In this document: positions 8,014-16,357 of the stretch, piece by piece
Numbering within the stretch: position 1 is the first letter of the stretch
Layout of the letters: each line of letters starts with the position of its first letter
Source of the DNA: Candidatus Eiseniibacteriota bacterium
Lineage (GTDB): Bacteria > Eisenbacteria > RBG-16-71-46 > JAFGJU01
Direction of reading: 5' to 3'
Assembly: GCA_020349905.1 (NCBI GenBank)
Contig: CP070702.1
Coordinates: 2,029,743-2,067,579, forward strand
DNA: 37,837 bases
Notes under the pieces: model-generated
What the model was told of the DNA's origin: nothing
The model's database searches: none
Seen by the model: the letters and a program-made list of their open reading frames with translations, nothing else
Position numbers and translations under genes: made by a program

Positions 8014-9174
8014 CTATCGACCCTCGATGAGCTCCCTCATCCGACCGAGTCCCTTCTGGATGTTCTCCACCGAATTGGCGTAGGAAAGTCGCAGATAGCC
8101 CTTGCCGAACTCCCCGAAGGCCGTGCCGCTGAGGACAGCGACTCCCTTCTCTTCGAGAAGCCTGGACGCGAGCTCTTTGCAGTCGATCCCTGTCTTCGTG
8201 ACGTTGGGAAACACGTAGAAGGCGCCCCTCGGAGTCAGACAACTGACGCCCTTTATGGAATTGAGTCCCTGCACCATGACTTCCCGGCGCCTCTTGAACT
8301 CGGCGACCATCTTCCTGGAATCCTCCTGGGGTCCTGTTATGCCCTCGATGCCGGCACGCTGGGTGAAGGAGCACGTGCACGACGTGCAGTTGGTCTGAAG
8401 TCTGGAAACGTGGGCAGCCAGCGTCTCGTTCATCACGCCGAATCCCAGGCGCCAGCCCGTCATCGCGTAGGTCTTGGAATAGCCGTCCAGTATGATGGTC
8501 TTCTCCTGCATGCCGGGGAGAGTCGCGATGCTCACGTGCTCACCTTCATAAAGAATCTTGCAGTAGACCTCGTCAGTCAGCACGAACAGGTCTCTGTCTC
8601 GAACGAGCTCCGCGATTCTCTCGAGCTGGGCCCGCTCCAGGACGCCACCCGTGGGATTCTGGGGCGAATTGAGTATTATCATCCTGGTCCTGGGAGTGAG
8701 GAGACTCTCGAACTCGTCGAGGTCGATGCCGAAGTCGTTCTCCTCTCTCAAGCGCATCGGTACGGCCTTGGCACCCAGAAACTCGATCACCGACTCGTAG
8801 ATGGGAAAACCGGGATTCGGGTATATGGCGTCGTCCCCCTCTTCCAGGATCGCCAGGGCCGAGAAGAACAGTATGGGTTTGGCGCCAGGAGTCACTACCA
8901 CGTTTTCCGGTCGCACTTTCATTCCCCTGTCCTTCGAGACGTACTTTGCGAGCTCCTCCCTGAACTCGGGCAATCCTGCCGACGGACCGTAGTGAGTGTA
9001 GCCCTCCTCCAGGGCCTTCACGGCTGCCCGAGAGATGTTGGCCGGCGTGTCGAAATCGGGCTCCCCTATCTCGAGGTGGATGACCTCCACCCCCTTGGCC
9101 TCTAGCTGTTTGGCCCTGGCCAGTACTTCGAACGCCGTCTCCGTGCCCAGTCTTTTCATGCGCTTCGCGTACAT
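8014..9174 (-). CDS. Class I/II PLP aminotransferase (aspartate aminotransferase-like)
   Basis: 386 residues of fold type I. Substrate-loop HLEIGEPDFDTP (33-44), YGPSAGLPEFRE, NSPQNPTGG with Asn173, TDEVY with Asp201, and the Schiff-base Lys234 in GYSKTYAMTGWRLGF are all present. The C-terminal LRLSYANS carries the alpha-carboxylate Arg. It transfers amino groups between an amino acid and a 2-oxo acid; the specificity (Asp, Ala or aromatic) cannot be fixed from sequence. ATG 9174 has GGGGG about 6 nt upstream and lies only 21 bp after the HhH-barrel gene. Carbamate kinase follows after 84 bp. A Cys pair (CTSCTC) within the domain is unusual. Confidence 0.92.
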   Translation of the reverse strand: MYAKRMKRLGTETAFEVLARAKQLEAKGVEVIHLEIGEPDFDTPANISRAAVKALEEGYTHYGPSAGLPEFREELAKYVSKDRGMKVRPENVVVTPGAKPILFFSALAILEEGDDAIYPNPGFPIYESVIEFLGAKAVPMRLREENDFGIDLDEFESLLTPRTRMIILNSPQNPTGGVLERAQLERIAELVRDRDLFVLTDEVYCKILYEGEHVSIATLPGMQEKTIILDGYSKTYAMTGWRLGFGVMNETLAAHVSRLQTNCTSCTCSFTQRAGIEGITGPQEDSRKMVAEFKRRREVMVQGLNSIKGVSCLTPRGAFYVFPNVTKTGIDCKELASRLLEEKGVAVLSGTAFGEFGKGYLRLSYANSVENIQKGLGRMRELIEGR

Positions 9175-9195
9175 GCTCTACCCCCGTGGTAGGAA

Positions 9196-11094
9196 TCAAA
9201 AGGCAAAATCGAGCTGGAAGCCGAGCTCGGTATCAACTGTCTCTCCCGTCCTGTGCGTCTGCGAGACCTTGGCAGCCGCTTTGAGCTTCTTCCCGGCCGC
9301 TGCGAGTATGATATACCACCTCACGCCTTCGTCCCAGAGAGGCATGAGGGTCACGCGACCCGGCAGGTCGCCCTCGTATTCATAAACTCTAGACTCGTAG
9401 GACGAGGTATTAAAGTATATCACACGTCCCTTGAGAGTCACCAAATTCCGGGTCCTGTAGTTGAAATCCACGAAGCTGAGAGAACCCTTTTCCCCCTTGC
9501 CGGCTCTGACTGTCGAAAACCTCAGTCTTGACTTGAGCCGCGCGCTGGGATTCCACGACACGTCGGTGTGGACCGTCTCCCTGGTGGAGAGTGAGGAGAC
9601 TCTGCCGTATTCGTCCGAAGGGTCCGCCTCGGAGACTTCCCGCCTGGAAAGCTTTCCCCTGACCCTCACCGTGATGCCTGAGCCGAACTGCTGCTCTACG
9701 GAGCCGGCCGTCTCGTAGCCGGAGGTGGGGAAGCTCTCCCTGAGGGTCGGTCCGGGGTGCTGCACGCCGTCGATGTATGCCCGCAGCTTGTACCGTCCCA
9801 CGCGTGCCTGTGCCCCCAGGTATACCCCTCTCTCGTTCCAGGGGTCCCCCCCCGAGAACGAAGAAGCGCGCAGGTTGTAGAAGTCGCTGTCGTATGACCT
9901 GAACACGCTGGCCACCTCCACGTCGTTCACGACACACACCCAGCCCAGCAGGAACGCTTTGCTGCCTCCTTCCATGAGCGCCCCCTCTCCGAAGAGGCTG
10001 GCTCGCCCGAATGACCACCTGCCACCCAGACCGCCCACAGACGTCCTGTCCCCGGAGAAGTAATACGAATCGGACGCGTCCCCTCCGGACAGGGCCGGTT
10101 CGTAGCCGGCGGTGTAGAACGTGCCTTCCAGAAAGAGGCTTCCCGAGTACTCTCCTGCGAGGCGGAGCGCGAACAACTCCTCGCTCAGCGCGTCCTTACC
10201 TGCGACCTCCCAGTCCTCTCTGTGCAAGCCCGACTCCCCCAGTCTCCTGGCGGTCCCGTCGTCGTTGAGAAACGCATCGAGCCTGCTCCTGGAGAAGAGT
10301 GCGTCCAGGAAAACCCCGTGCCGCGCCAGCTGGACGTGAGCACCTCTAAGCGCCCCGTTCTCTACGGAGGAACGGTAGCCTTTCACGCCGGAACCGCTTC
10401 TGTCCGTTTGCGAAACGGTCTCGTAGCCCCTGAAGAAACCCTGCGGAGCCCAGAGCACGAGCCCCTGCGCAAACTCCGCAGAGAGGTCCCCGACGGAGAA
10501 GGAAGAGAGAACGGATTCCCTCCTGAGGGTGGCGTAGCCGGCCTGGAAGTCTCCGGCCGAGCTCTCTCCCTCATCCTTCTCAGCAAGATAGCAGAGCTCG
10601 ATATGCTGGGAGGGTCTCGAGGTGAAACGGGTGTAGAACCGCAGGTCTTTCGCTGTGCGGGTCTCTTTCTCGCCGACGAGTCTCACTCTTACCTCCAGGG
10701 GTATCCAGAACGGGATTCCCTTCGACGTCACGGCGAGGTAAGAACTCAGGGCCTGAAGAAACTGATAGTCCACGCCAGGTATGACGCTCAGCTCCACGAG
10801 AGACCGGAAACGACCCACTTTTTCCCTGAGCGAGACGATTCTCTGTGCAAGAAGCGGGGAGATCCACGGCAGTTCAGCCAGCTCGGAGGCGGAGGCGGAA
10901 TTGATGTCCATGGGTCTGCCCTCGAGCCTCTCCAGTCTGTCGACCACGAAGGACGCTTCGGAGACTCCTGCCTCTTCCCCTAGAGCGTCCTCGACTTCCT
11001 GAGCCTCGAGCCGGCGAGGGGTGATTTCGCACAAAAGAAAAAGGCTCAGAGTAAAGACCGCCAAGGCCGGCCAGACTCTCATCGCCCTGCCCAT
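9196..11094 (-). CDS. ComEA-like helix-hairpin-helix domain fused to predicted outer-membrane beta-barrel
   Basis: 632 residues from ATG 11094 (AGGAG just upstream); ATG 11082 is a possible alternative. Signal peptide about 1-31, then a double helix-hairpin-helix (62-120) closely resembling ComEA: DINSASASELAELPWI, LAQRIVSLRE, GRFRSLVELSVIPGV. The remaining ~500 residues are alternating amphipathic strands rich in Tyr, Ser, Gly and charged turns. The protein ends in an aromatic strand (FQLDFAF), as outer-membrane barrels do. HhH pairs usually bind the DNA backbone without sequence specificity, so a periplasmic DNA-binding plug on a barrel is suggested. Barrel prediction is by pattern only. 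It follows an LTD/FlgD protein and another OMP in the same operon. Confidence 0.75.
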   Translation of the reverse strand: MGRAMRVWPALAVFTLSLFLLCEITPRRLEAQEVEDALGEEAGVSEASFVVDRLERLEGRPMDINSASASELAELPWISPLLAQRIVSLREKVGRFRSLVELSVIPGVDYQFLQALSSYLAVTSKGIPFWIPLEVRVRLVGEKETRTAKDLRFYTRFTSRPSQHIELCYLAEKDEGESSAGDFQAGYATLRRESVLSSFSVGDLSAEFAQGLVLWAPQGFFRGYETVSQTDRSGSGVKGYRSSVENGALRGAHVQLARHGVFLDALFSRSRLDAFLNDDGTARRLGESGLHREDWEVAGKDALSEELFALRLAGEYSGSLFLEGTFYTAGYEPALSGGDASDSYYFSGDRTSVGGLGGRWSFGRASLFGEGALMEGGSKAFLLGWVCVVNDVEVASVFRSYDSDFYNLRASSFSGGDPWNERGVYLGAQARVGRYKLRAYIDGVQHPGPTLRESFPTSGYETAGSVEQQFGSGITVRVRGKLSRREVSEADPSDEYGRVSSLSTRETVHTDVSWNPSARLKSRLRFSTVRAGKGEKGSLSFVDFNYRTRNLVTLKGRVIYFNTSSYESRVYEYEGDLPGRVTLMPLWDEGVRWYIILAAAGKKLKAAAKVSQTHRTGETVDTELGFQLDFAF

Positions 11095-11124
11095 AATCTC
11101 CTGTAAATAAAGAAGTTGCGCAAC

Positions 11125-11222
11125 CAGAAGCCGCCCCGGGACACCGGCCAGGAATGTTACCAGCTGGCCCCGGCAGCGGCAAGTGCTTTCTTCCGCGGGC
11201 ACTTTTGTTCCCGCGGCTTCTG
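11125..11222 (-). promoter_or_regulatory. Structured leader upstream of HhH-barrel gene
   Basis: The 170-bp gap after the OMP gene holds nested inverted repeats. CAGAAGCCGC (11125-11134) is perfectly complementary to GCGGCTTCTG (11213-11222). CCGCGGG (11193-11199) pairs with CCCGCGG (11210-11216), which overlaps the long stem and so excludes it. GGCCAG (11146-11151) pairs with CTGGCC (11164-11169). Two mutually exclusive folds are typical of RNA switches or attenuators. I do not recognise a known riboswitch class. The open frame through this region to 11292 is probably not coding, as the signal peptide lies after it. Confidence 0.4.
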
Positions 11223-11264
11223 TTCCTCGTCCAGGTGCCACCATCTCCTCGAGCTCCACTGCCG

Positions 11265-12080
11265 TCACTTGCCCCTCGCCTTCGCGGGCCAATTCAGCGT
11301 GAAGACGTCCGTCCGCCCCAGAACAGAATGAAAGGAAGTGGCCGTCTCCAGACCCACCGGCCCCAGGCGCAGGCCGAAGCCCAGTGTCAATTCAACCGGC
11401 TCCGTCTGGACTCCGCACCTCAGGCGGATTCCCTGCTCCGGCTCCAGCTCCACACCGAAATGAAGACAAGAAGACGCTGTCGTGCGCTTGCGCATCTCGC
11501 AGGCAGCGGTCACGTTCGAAGCGGGCCTGAGTAACAACGCGAAAAGCACTCCCCTGGGAAGCGTTCCGCTGTCGCGGCTGGTTGCCGGGTTGCACACGCC
11601 CACGCACGCCTCGAGTTGCGGAAGCGGTCTCACCCTGGCCCCGGCGCTGGCGCCCACGAGACGGGTTTCTCCCACGTTCTCTATGAACATGGAATAAAGA
11701 CCCAAGCAGAGCGAGACCTCGACCGACTCGGTGAGCAGACCCGAGGCCGACGCCGATAAGATGCCTTCCTGATGCAAATCGCTGCCTCGCCCGGCAAACC
11801 CAAAGGTGAGCACGTTCTCTCGCAGGCGGAAGCTGCACGTCACACTCCTCTGGGAAAGCTCGTCCATACCGAAGGGAGAGCAGAAAGTGAAGCTCACCAC
11901 GCCGGGGGACCCTGAAGCTGGAAGCGGCGAAAGGCACAGGGCCCCGCAGGCGGACACACTCAGGCAGTCCCCCATGCCCGCGCTTCTAGAATCTACGACC
12001 ATGCCTTCGAACGCGGCTCCCGTCTCACCCGCGTGCAGAGCCAGCGAAATGCACAGACACAGCGCCGCCAGTATTCTCAC
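11265..12080 (-). CDS. Predicted outer-membrane protein, PorQ/PorV-like
   Basis: 271 residues. GTG 12080 overlaps the stop of the upstream LTD-FlgD gene by 4 bp (GTGA), which argues for translational coupling. A signal peptide (1-23) is followed by SRSAGMGDC, reminiscent of the 'R..GMG.A' start of PorV/PorQ (UPF0164-like) barrels, then alternating strand-like segments (VTCSFRLRENVLTFGFAGRG, ELTLGFGLRLGPVGLETATS). It has more cysteines than is usual for such barrels, about a dozen. The last residues (KARGK) are not a typical barrel end. Probably an outer-membrane partner of the surface protein encoded just upstream; the family assignment is tentative. Confidence 0.6.
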   Translation of the reverse strand: MRILAALCLCISLALHAGETGAAFEGMVVDSRSAGMGDCLSVSACGALCLSPLPASGSPGVVSFTFCSPFGMDELSQRSVTCSFRLRENVLTFGFAGRGSDLHQEGILSASASGLLTESVEVSLCLGLYSMFIENVGETRLVGASAGARVRPLPQLEACVGVCNPATSRDSGTLPRGVLFALLLRPASNVTAACEMRKRTTASSCLHFGVELEPEQGIRLRCGVQTEPVELTLGFGLRLGPVGLETATSFHSVLGRTDVFTLNWPAKARGK

Positions 12081-13849
12081 GGCCCACCTCGACTCCCGAC
12101 CCGCGGCGTCACCACCACGGTGCTCTTAAGACTCCGCCTGTCCCCGCCCGGGCCCGCAACGTCCAGGTGCACGATGTAGACGGCGGGAGGAACGAACCGG
12201 CCGTCGCGGTCGGTACCGTCCCAGATGGCCCGAACCACAGTCCCCACCTTCCTGCGGTCGATGAGTCTCCTCACCACTCGCCCGTCACAATCAAAGATCG
12301 TGAAGTTCACCTTCGCCCCGTGTGCGGGAAGGGAAAAGGAGAAGACTACGGTGTCGTCCAGGCCGTCCCCGTCAGGAGAGATAACTCGACTGCTCATCCC
12401 AATCTCGGACGTCCCGCCAGGTCGTAGCGACTCCGCAACGCTGTTGGGGCCGCACGGCGTGGAACCGTCGAGCGACACACTGGAGGACCAGTTGACCGCC
12501 AGCCGGCTGCTCACCCAGGGAGAGACCCGCTCCAGAGAGGCGCCGCTTCGAGTCGACCAGTCCTCCGAGTAGGCCACTACGTCGCTGTGACAGCCGGTGC
12601 TGTCCTTCACGCAGACCACGTCAGCATACTCGCTCCCCCCCGAGGAGTAGTTGTTCAGCGTGATCCACCCTCCCTCTGGTTCCACCACGCGCGACCGACA
12701 TTGCGGATTCTGTTCCAGGAAGAGACCCCTGTCCTGCGTCACCACAACGTACTCCTCGGGACCCAGGGTGAACGTGAGGGGACTCAAGTACGCCCGCTTC
12801 CTGGAGGAGTCCTCAAGCCACCACCCTCTCAAGTCCACGACGGCCCCCGATTTGTTCAAAAGCTCCACCCACTCCGGGCCTCCAGAGGCCGGCGCATACC
12901 TTATCTCGTTCACCACCACGTCCCCCTCTCCGACGCGCACGCAGGAGGCTGCCGCGTCGTTGTAAGGATTCTCGTCTCCCTCCAGCTTAAGCTCCGCCTG
13001 AATGGTCAGGCTCCCCTCCTGCTCCGGTCGCCACTGGACGCAGACACGTTCCGCGCGCTCGCCCGAGATGGCAGGTGCCGCCCTGGAACCCAGAGGCCGG
13101 CGCTCAACGCCGTTGACGCCGAAGAACTCAACCACGCACTCACCGCTCTCGAGCTCGCGCGCCCCGAGGTTTTCTATCTCGACAGCGACTTCCGTTTGCT
13201 CGAACTGGAGAGGGAGAAGAGGATTTGTGCTCAAGCTTCCGGGCACGATGCCCGCGTCCAGGACACACGCGTTGCGCCTGCCCGGGGAGGGAGCCGCGAG
13301 AGGACGAAAGTCCGACGAGTTGTCGTCGGAGTCCGCACCGTCCGGCCACCTGCCCACGCTGCTGCCGGACGGAGCGTCCTCGGCCGGAGCGGTCTCGAAA
13401 TACCCGTAGAACGTGTGCGCTCCCCAGCCGAGGAGGTCCACCACGAAGTCGCCGCTTCTCAATCTGCACGCGTCCGGACCGTTTTGCAGGTCCAGAGGTG
13501 TGACGAAGTCAGGGGGCGGGCTAAGCGCCTCCTCTCCTACAACCACGAAGCCGCCCGGCTCTAAGAAGAAGTCCGAACCCCACTCGAACGCGGGCTTCCA
13601 GTCGTCTTCCTTCGCACCGTTTCCCGTCTCCAACAGGAACCCCTTCAGAGAGACCAGAGAGTCCGTGGAGTTGTAGAGTTCCACGAACTCCAGGCCGTCG
13701 TCCGGACCCTCCGGGTCGTAGAGCACTTCGTTAATCACTACTGCGGGAGAACCCTGGCAATCGTGCGTGCCGGCGAGCAGTGAAGCGAAGACCGAAACGA
13801 AGAAGAACAGAGTGCACGAGACAAGAGAGAAGAGGCCGCCACCCATCAT
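12077..13849 (-). CDS. Secreted surface protein: two lamin tail domains, CARDB-like domain, FlgD-type C-terminal Ig
   Basis: 590 residues. Signal peptide about 1-33. First LTD about 35-195 (VVINEVLYDPEG, LEFVELYNST, SVGRWPDGADSDDNSSDFR). An Ig/CARDB-like linker runs about 200-305 (VAVEIENLGARELESG). The second LTD is about 308-465 (VVVNEIRYAP, PEWVELLNKSGAVVDLRGWWLED). A C-terminal FlgD-like Ig domain spans about 485-585 (SPDGDGLDDTVVFSFSLP, IFDCDGRVVRRLID, WDGTDRDGRFVPPAVYIVHL). Such C-terminal domains often mark exported surface proteins in FCB bacteria. ATG 13849, or the next codon ATG 13846, follows GGGAGG. The gene is 24 bp after the VWA gene and overlaps the OMP gene. Confidence 0.85.
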   Translation of the reverse strand: MMGGGLFSLVSCTLFFFVSVFASLLAGTHDCQGSPAVVINEVLYDPEGPDDGLEFVELYNSTDSLVSLKGFLLETGNGAKEDDWKPAFEWGSDFFLEPGGFVVVGEEALSPPPDFVTPLDLQNGPDACRLRSGDFVVDLLGWGAHTFYGYFETAPAEDAPSGSSVGRWPDGADSDDNSSDFRPLAAPSPGRRNACVLDAGIVPGSLSTNPLLPLQFEQTEVAVEIENLGARELESGECVVEFFGVNGVERRPLGSRAAPAISGERAERVCVQWRPEQEGSLTIQAELKLEGDENPYNDAAASCVRVGEGDVVVNEIRYAPASGGPEWVELLNKSGAVVDLRGWWLEDSSRKRAYLSPLTFTLGPEEYVVVTQDRGLFLEQNPQCRSRVVEPEGGWITLNNYSSGGSEYADVVCVKDSTGCHSDVVAYSEDWSTRSGASLERVSPWVSSRLAVNWSSSVSLDGSTPCGPNSVAESLRPGGTSEIGMSSRVISPDGDGLDDTVVFSFSLPAHGAKVNFTIFDCDGRVVRRLIDRRKVGTVVRAIWDGTDRDGRFVPPAVYIVHLDVAGPGGDRRSLKSTVVVTPRVGSRGGP

Positions 13850-13873
13850 CCACCTCCCGTTCCACCAGGCGAC

Positions 13874-16063
13874 TCAGGGAAGTCCTGAACGTCGCCTCAG
13901 CCACCATTCGAGGGCCATCGACGCTGCGAAGACCGCAAAGAGAAGAGGATGATTCCAGAGCTTGACCTGCCTTTCAACGGTGGCCTTCCGGCCGAAGGAT
14001 TCCAGCTCCAGACGCAACTCATCCACTTCATCCGCCCGAAAGAATTTACCCCCAGAGGCCTCGGAAACGTAGGCAAGGAGTGCGGGGTCCGGGAAAGGAT
14101 CCCCGTGCTCCGGTCCCATCGTGTCCACCACGAACTTGCCGCCGGGAAGGGCGGCCTCGTTCCCGTCCCCGGTCGAGAAACGGTACTGGTACCCACCGGG
14201 GCTCAGAACACCGAAGCTGGTCTCGAACGCGCCCCCTCTTTCCTCAACAGAGATAGGCTCCAGTAGTTCCCCGGCTTCGTTCGTGACCTCGGGGGAAGGT
14301 CCAGGCAGTCCTTCCGAGGCTCTGGCCGTAAACGTCACCTCCTCCCCGTGCTTGAACACCCAGGAAGTAGGTCTCACCTCGCCCACGCGCTCCTGCTCGG
14401 ACTCGGATAGCCACCACATCCCGTTCGACACGAATCTCTCAAAGAGGGTTTCGGAACCACCTGCCGCAGGCAGGGTGAAGTCCCATCTCCAGAGGCCGCT
14501 CGCAGCCACGTGAAGGACCCTGCCCCTGCCGTACTGGCCCGCTACGACGAGCGGAAAGTGCTCCTCTCCCCGGGTCGCCTCGATCAGAACGGAGGAGCCC
14601 TGCTTCGCGGACTCAAGTGAGTGCGCTCCCACGAGGGGAGTCACGTCCTCCCACGCGCGAGCGTTCGAGGACGCCTCTCGTTCGACGTCGCAGATGGGGT
14701 GCCGGGAACCCTCGGACGTGAGACGACAGTTCAGGTATTCCTGACGTCCCCAGAGCTGGGCCTTCCGAATTCGCGCCGGGAGAATGCTGGTAATCGCCGC
14801 CGGCGCCTCGGCCAGTCCTGCGGACCCCAGGACGAACAGCCCTCTCCCTGAACCGACGAAGCTCTCCAGGGCCTTCCACATTCCCGGGCTCATGCGCGCG
14901 GCCGCCCCGTCGTCCAGCAAGACAACAGAGCTCTGCGCGAGCTGCCCAGGAGAGAACTCCACGGGCGGGGGGAAGGTGGGCTGTCTGGCCTTTGTCTCTC
15001 CGTCGGACACCAGGACGAACGTGGGCTCGAGCCTCGGGTCGAATTCCATCTGCCTCTTCAGAAACGTGAAGTCCCAGGACAGGTCTCCCTGGAGATAGAG
15101 GACCTTGAGCTTTTCGCTCATCACGCTCAGCGCGAACGAGGCGGCGTTGTTTACTGCGGAGAGCTCCCCCGTAACAGCCGGGATGCTCACCGAGTAGAAG
15201 TGAATCCCTGCCGAGCGAGGTCTCACGGAAAGCAGGAGCTCGGTCTCCGCCGAGCCGGCGAGCTTCAGCATCCCCCTCGAGACCACCGCCCCTTCTTCGA
15301 AGACCATCACCGGGACCTCCAGATTCTCGAGGCCGTGTCCCTTCACCCGCACCAGCACCGGGACCTCTGCCCCGGCGTAGCCGGAAGCCGGGCACATCAC
15401 TCCTGTTATCTGGACGTCCCTCACTGGGCCCTCCTTGGCCGCAGCCAGGGCGTATACGGGCAGCCTGAGTCTCTTTGCGACCCCGGACGGGTCGGGGCCG
15501 AACGAACTGCTTCCGTCGGACACCAAGACCACCGCTGCCGCGCCTGCGCCCACTTCGGATGCCGCCTTCTCAAGTGCGCTTCCGAGCGCGCTGCGCGCGC
15601 CGGTTGGGCGTTCTGCCGCCTCCTTCAACGTGCCGCCGGGCTGCCTGATGTCGTCGGAAAACAAGAAGACGGAAGTCTCGAATCTTCCCGGAAGTCCCTC
15701 CACCAGACGGCGCGCGGCCCCGGTCGCGACCTCTGCCCTTGTGAGTGAAGAATCCGCTGTCGGGGAAGGGTCAAAGGGCAGGCCCATGCTGGCTGAGTTG
15801 TCCAGCAGAACAAACACCCTGGGCCGTTGCGTCCTGTCAGCTTCCAGGCTCAGGGTCGGACCCAGGAGGGCCAGCAGGACACACAGAAGCGCCAGGGTCC
15901 TCAGGCCAGCGAGCAGCCGCCTCCTCCCGGTGCTGATTCGAGTGCCTCTCTGTGCGTAGACATGCACGGCCAGAAGCACCAGCAGCAGTACGGCCGCAAG
16001 CAGGGTGAACGTGTTAGAGACGGGCGAGAAGTGAAGCCCCTTTATCGAGAAGAGGAGAAACAT
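13874..16063 (-). CDS. VWA-domain membrane protein (BatA/GATase-like family)
   Basis: 729 residues from ATG 16063; an in-frame GTG at 16138 is possible. Two N-terminal membrane helices (about 18-37 and 52-72) precede a von Willebrand A domain with the MIDAS motif DNSASMG (88-94). Next come Ig-like regions (about 250-340), then a GATase-like/ThuA-like region containing VLYLQGDLSWDFTFLKRQ, VVLLDDGAA and the GQYGRGRVLHVAASGLWRWDF block seen in this family. A last Ig-like part and a C-terminal membrane helix (LFAVFAASMALEWWL) end it. Proteins of this layout occur beside MoxR ATPases and in envelope stress loci; no MoxR ATPase is in the window. It is first gene of the operon, with promoters just upstream. 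Confidence 0.85.
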   Translation of the reverse strand: MFLLFSIKGLHFSPVSNTFTLLAAVLLLVLLAVHVYAQRGTRISTGRRRLLAGLRTLALLCVLLALLGPTLSLEADRTQRPRVFVLLDNSASMGLPFDPSPTADSSLTRAEVATGAARRLVEGLPGRFETSVFLFSDDIRQPGGTLKEAAERPTGARSALGSALEKAASEVGAGAAAVVLVSDGSSSFGPDPSGVAKRLRLPVYALAAAKEGPVRDVQITGVMCPASGYAGAEVPVLVRVKGHGLENLEVPVMVFEEGAVVSRGMLKLAGSAETELLLSVRPRSAGIHFYSVSIPAVTGELSAVNNAASFALSVMSEKLKVLYLQGDLSWDFTFLKRQMEFDPRLEPTFVLVSDGETKARQPTFPPPVEFSPGQLAQSSVVLLDDGAAARMSPGMWKALESFVGSGRGLFVLGSAGLAEAPAAITSILPARIRKAQLWGRQEYLNCRLTSEGSRHPICDVEREASSNARAWEDVTPLVGAHSLESAKQGSSVLIEATRGEEHFPLVVAGQYGRGRVLHVAASGLWRWDFTLPAAGGSETLFERFVSNGMWWLSESEQERVGEVRPTSWVFKHGEEVTFTARASEGLPGPSPEVTNEAGELLEPISVEERGGAFETSFGVLSPGGYQYRFSTGDGNEAALPGGKFVVDTMGPEHGDPFPDPALLAYVSEASGGKFFRADEVDELRLELESFGRKATVERQVKLWNHPLLFAVFAASMALEWWLRRRSGLP

Positions 16064-16155
16064 GTCAGAAGACCCACGGCGTCCAGGAACCCTCTCCCGG
16101 ACAAAGAAGAATGCCGGAAGATTCGATGCTGAAGTCACGCTTCCGAGTCAACAAG

Positions 16156-16161
16156 AGTATA
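16156..16161 (-). promoter_or_regulatory. Extended -10 element upstream of VWA gene
   Basis: TATACT on the minus strand is preceded by TGT (TGn extended -10), predicting a start near 16149. No good -35 accompanies it. It lies between the stronger promoter at 16223-16251 and the ATG at 16063. Confidence 0.4.
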
Positions 16162-16222
16162 ACAGAAAACCGGGACAGGTGGTTCGCGAGTGGAATGACA
16201 GGTCGAATGCTGGGGTAAGAGA

Positions 16223-16251
16223 AGATTACCCGAGACGTCTGGCACTGTCAA
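16223..16251 (-). promoter_or_regulatory. Strong sigma-70-like promoter of the VWA operon
   Basis: A perfect -35 TTGACA (16246-16251), 17-bp spacer and -10 TAATCT (16223-16228) on the minus strand predict a start near 16216 and a ~150-nt leader. It sits directly after the hairpin that follows the STAS gene, so it marks a transcription-unit boundary. Confidence 0.65.
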
Positions 16252-16285
16252 GCAGATTTCGGGGGAGAGATCGATTTAGCACAGA

Positions 16286-16357
16286 AGTCTTCTGAGCAGT
16301 CTTCTGAGCACAGCAGTGTTGGCGTTGCCTCAGAAGAAGGCTAGAGAAGAAGGCTAG
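16286..16357. repeat. Two adjacent tandem duplications at the end of the STAS gene
   Basis: AGTCTTCTGAGC is repeated exactly (16286-16297, 16298-16309), and AGAAGAAGGCTAG is repeated exactly (16332-16344, 16345-16357). The second copy of the latter contains the STAS gene stop (16354-16356), so the unduplicated form would also carry a stop at the same place. Confidence 0.85.
16300..16337 (-). terminator. Hairpin after STAS gene
   Basis: TCTTCTGAG (16300-16308) and CTCAGAAGA (16329-16337) form a perfect 9-bp stem with a 20-nt loop, 16 nt after the stop on the minus strand. The duplicated first arm offers a second choice of partner (from 16288). There is no U-tract. Probable transcript end of the 29-16 kb unit. 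Confidence 0.5.

Noticed and set aside
7771-9105. 444-residue plus-strand open frame
   Set aside because: Antisense to carbamate kinase and the class I aminotransferase; no motif and no ribosome site.
11095-11292. N-terminal extension of the HhH-barrel protein from the in-frame start at 11292
   Set aside because: The signal peptide lies after it, the extension overlaps the previous gene and contains the inverted repeats, so a non-coding leader is more likely.
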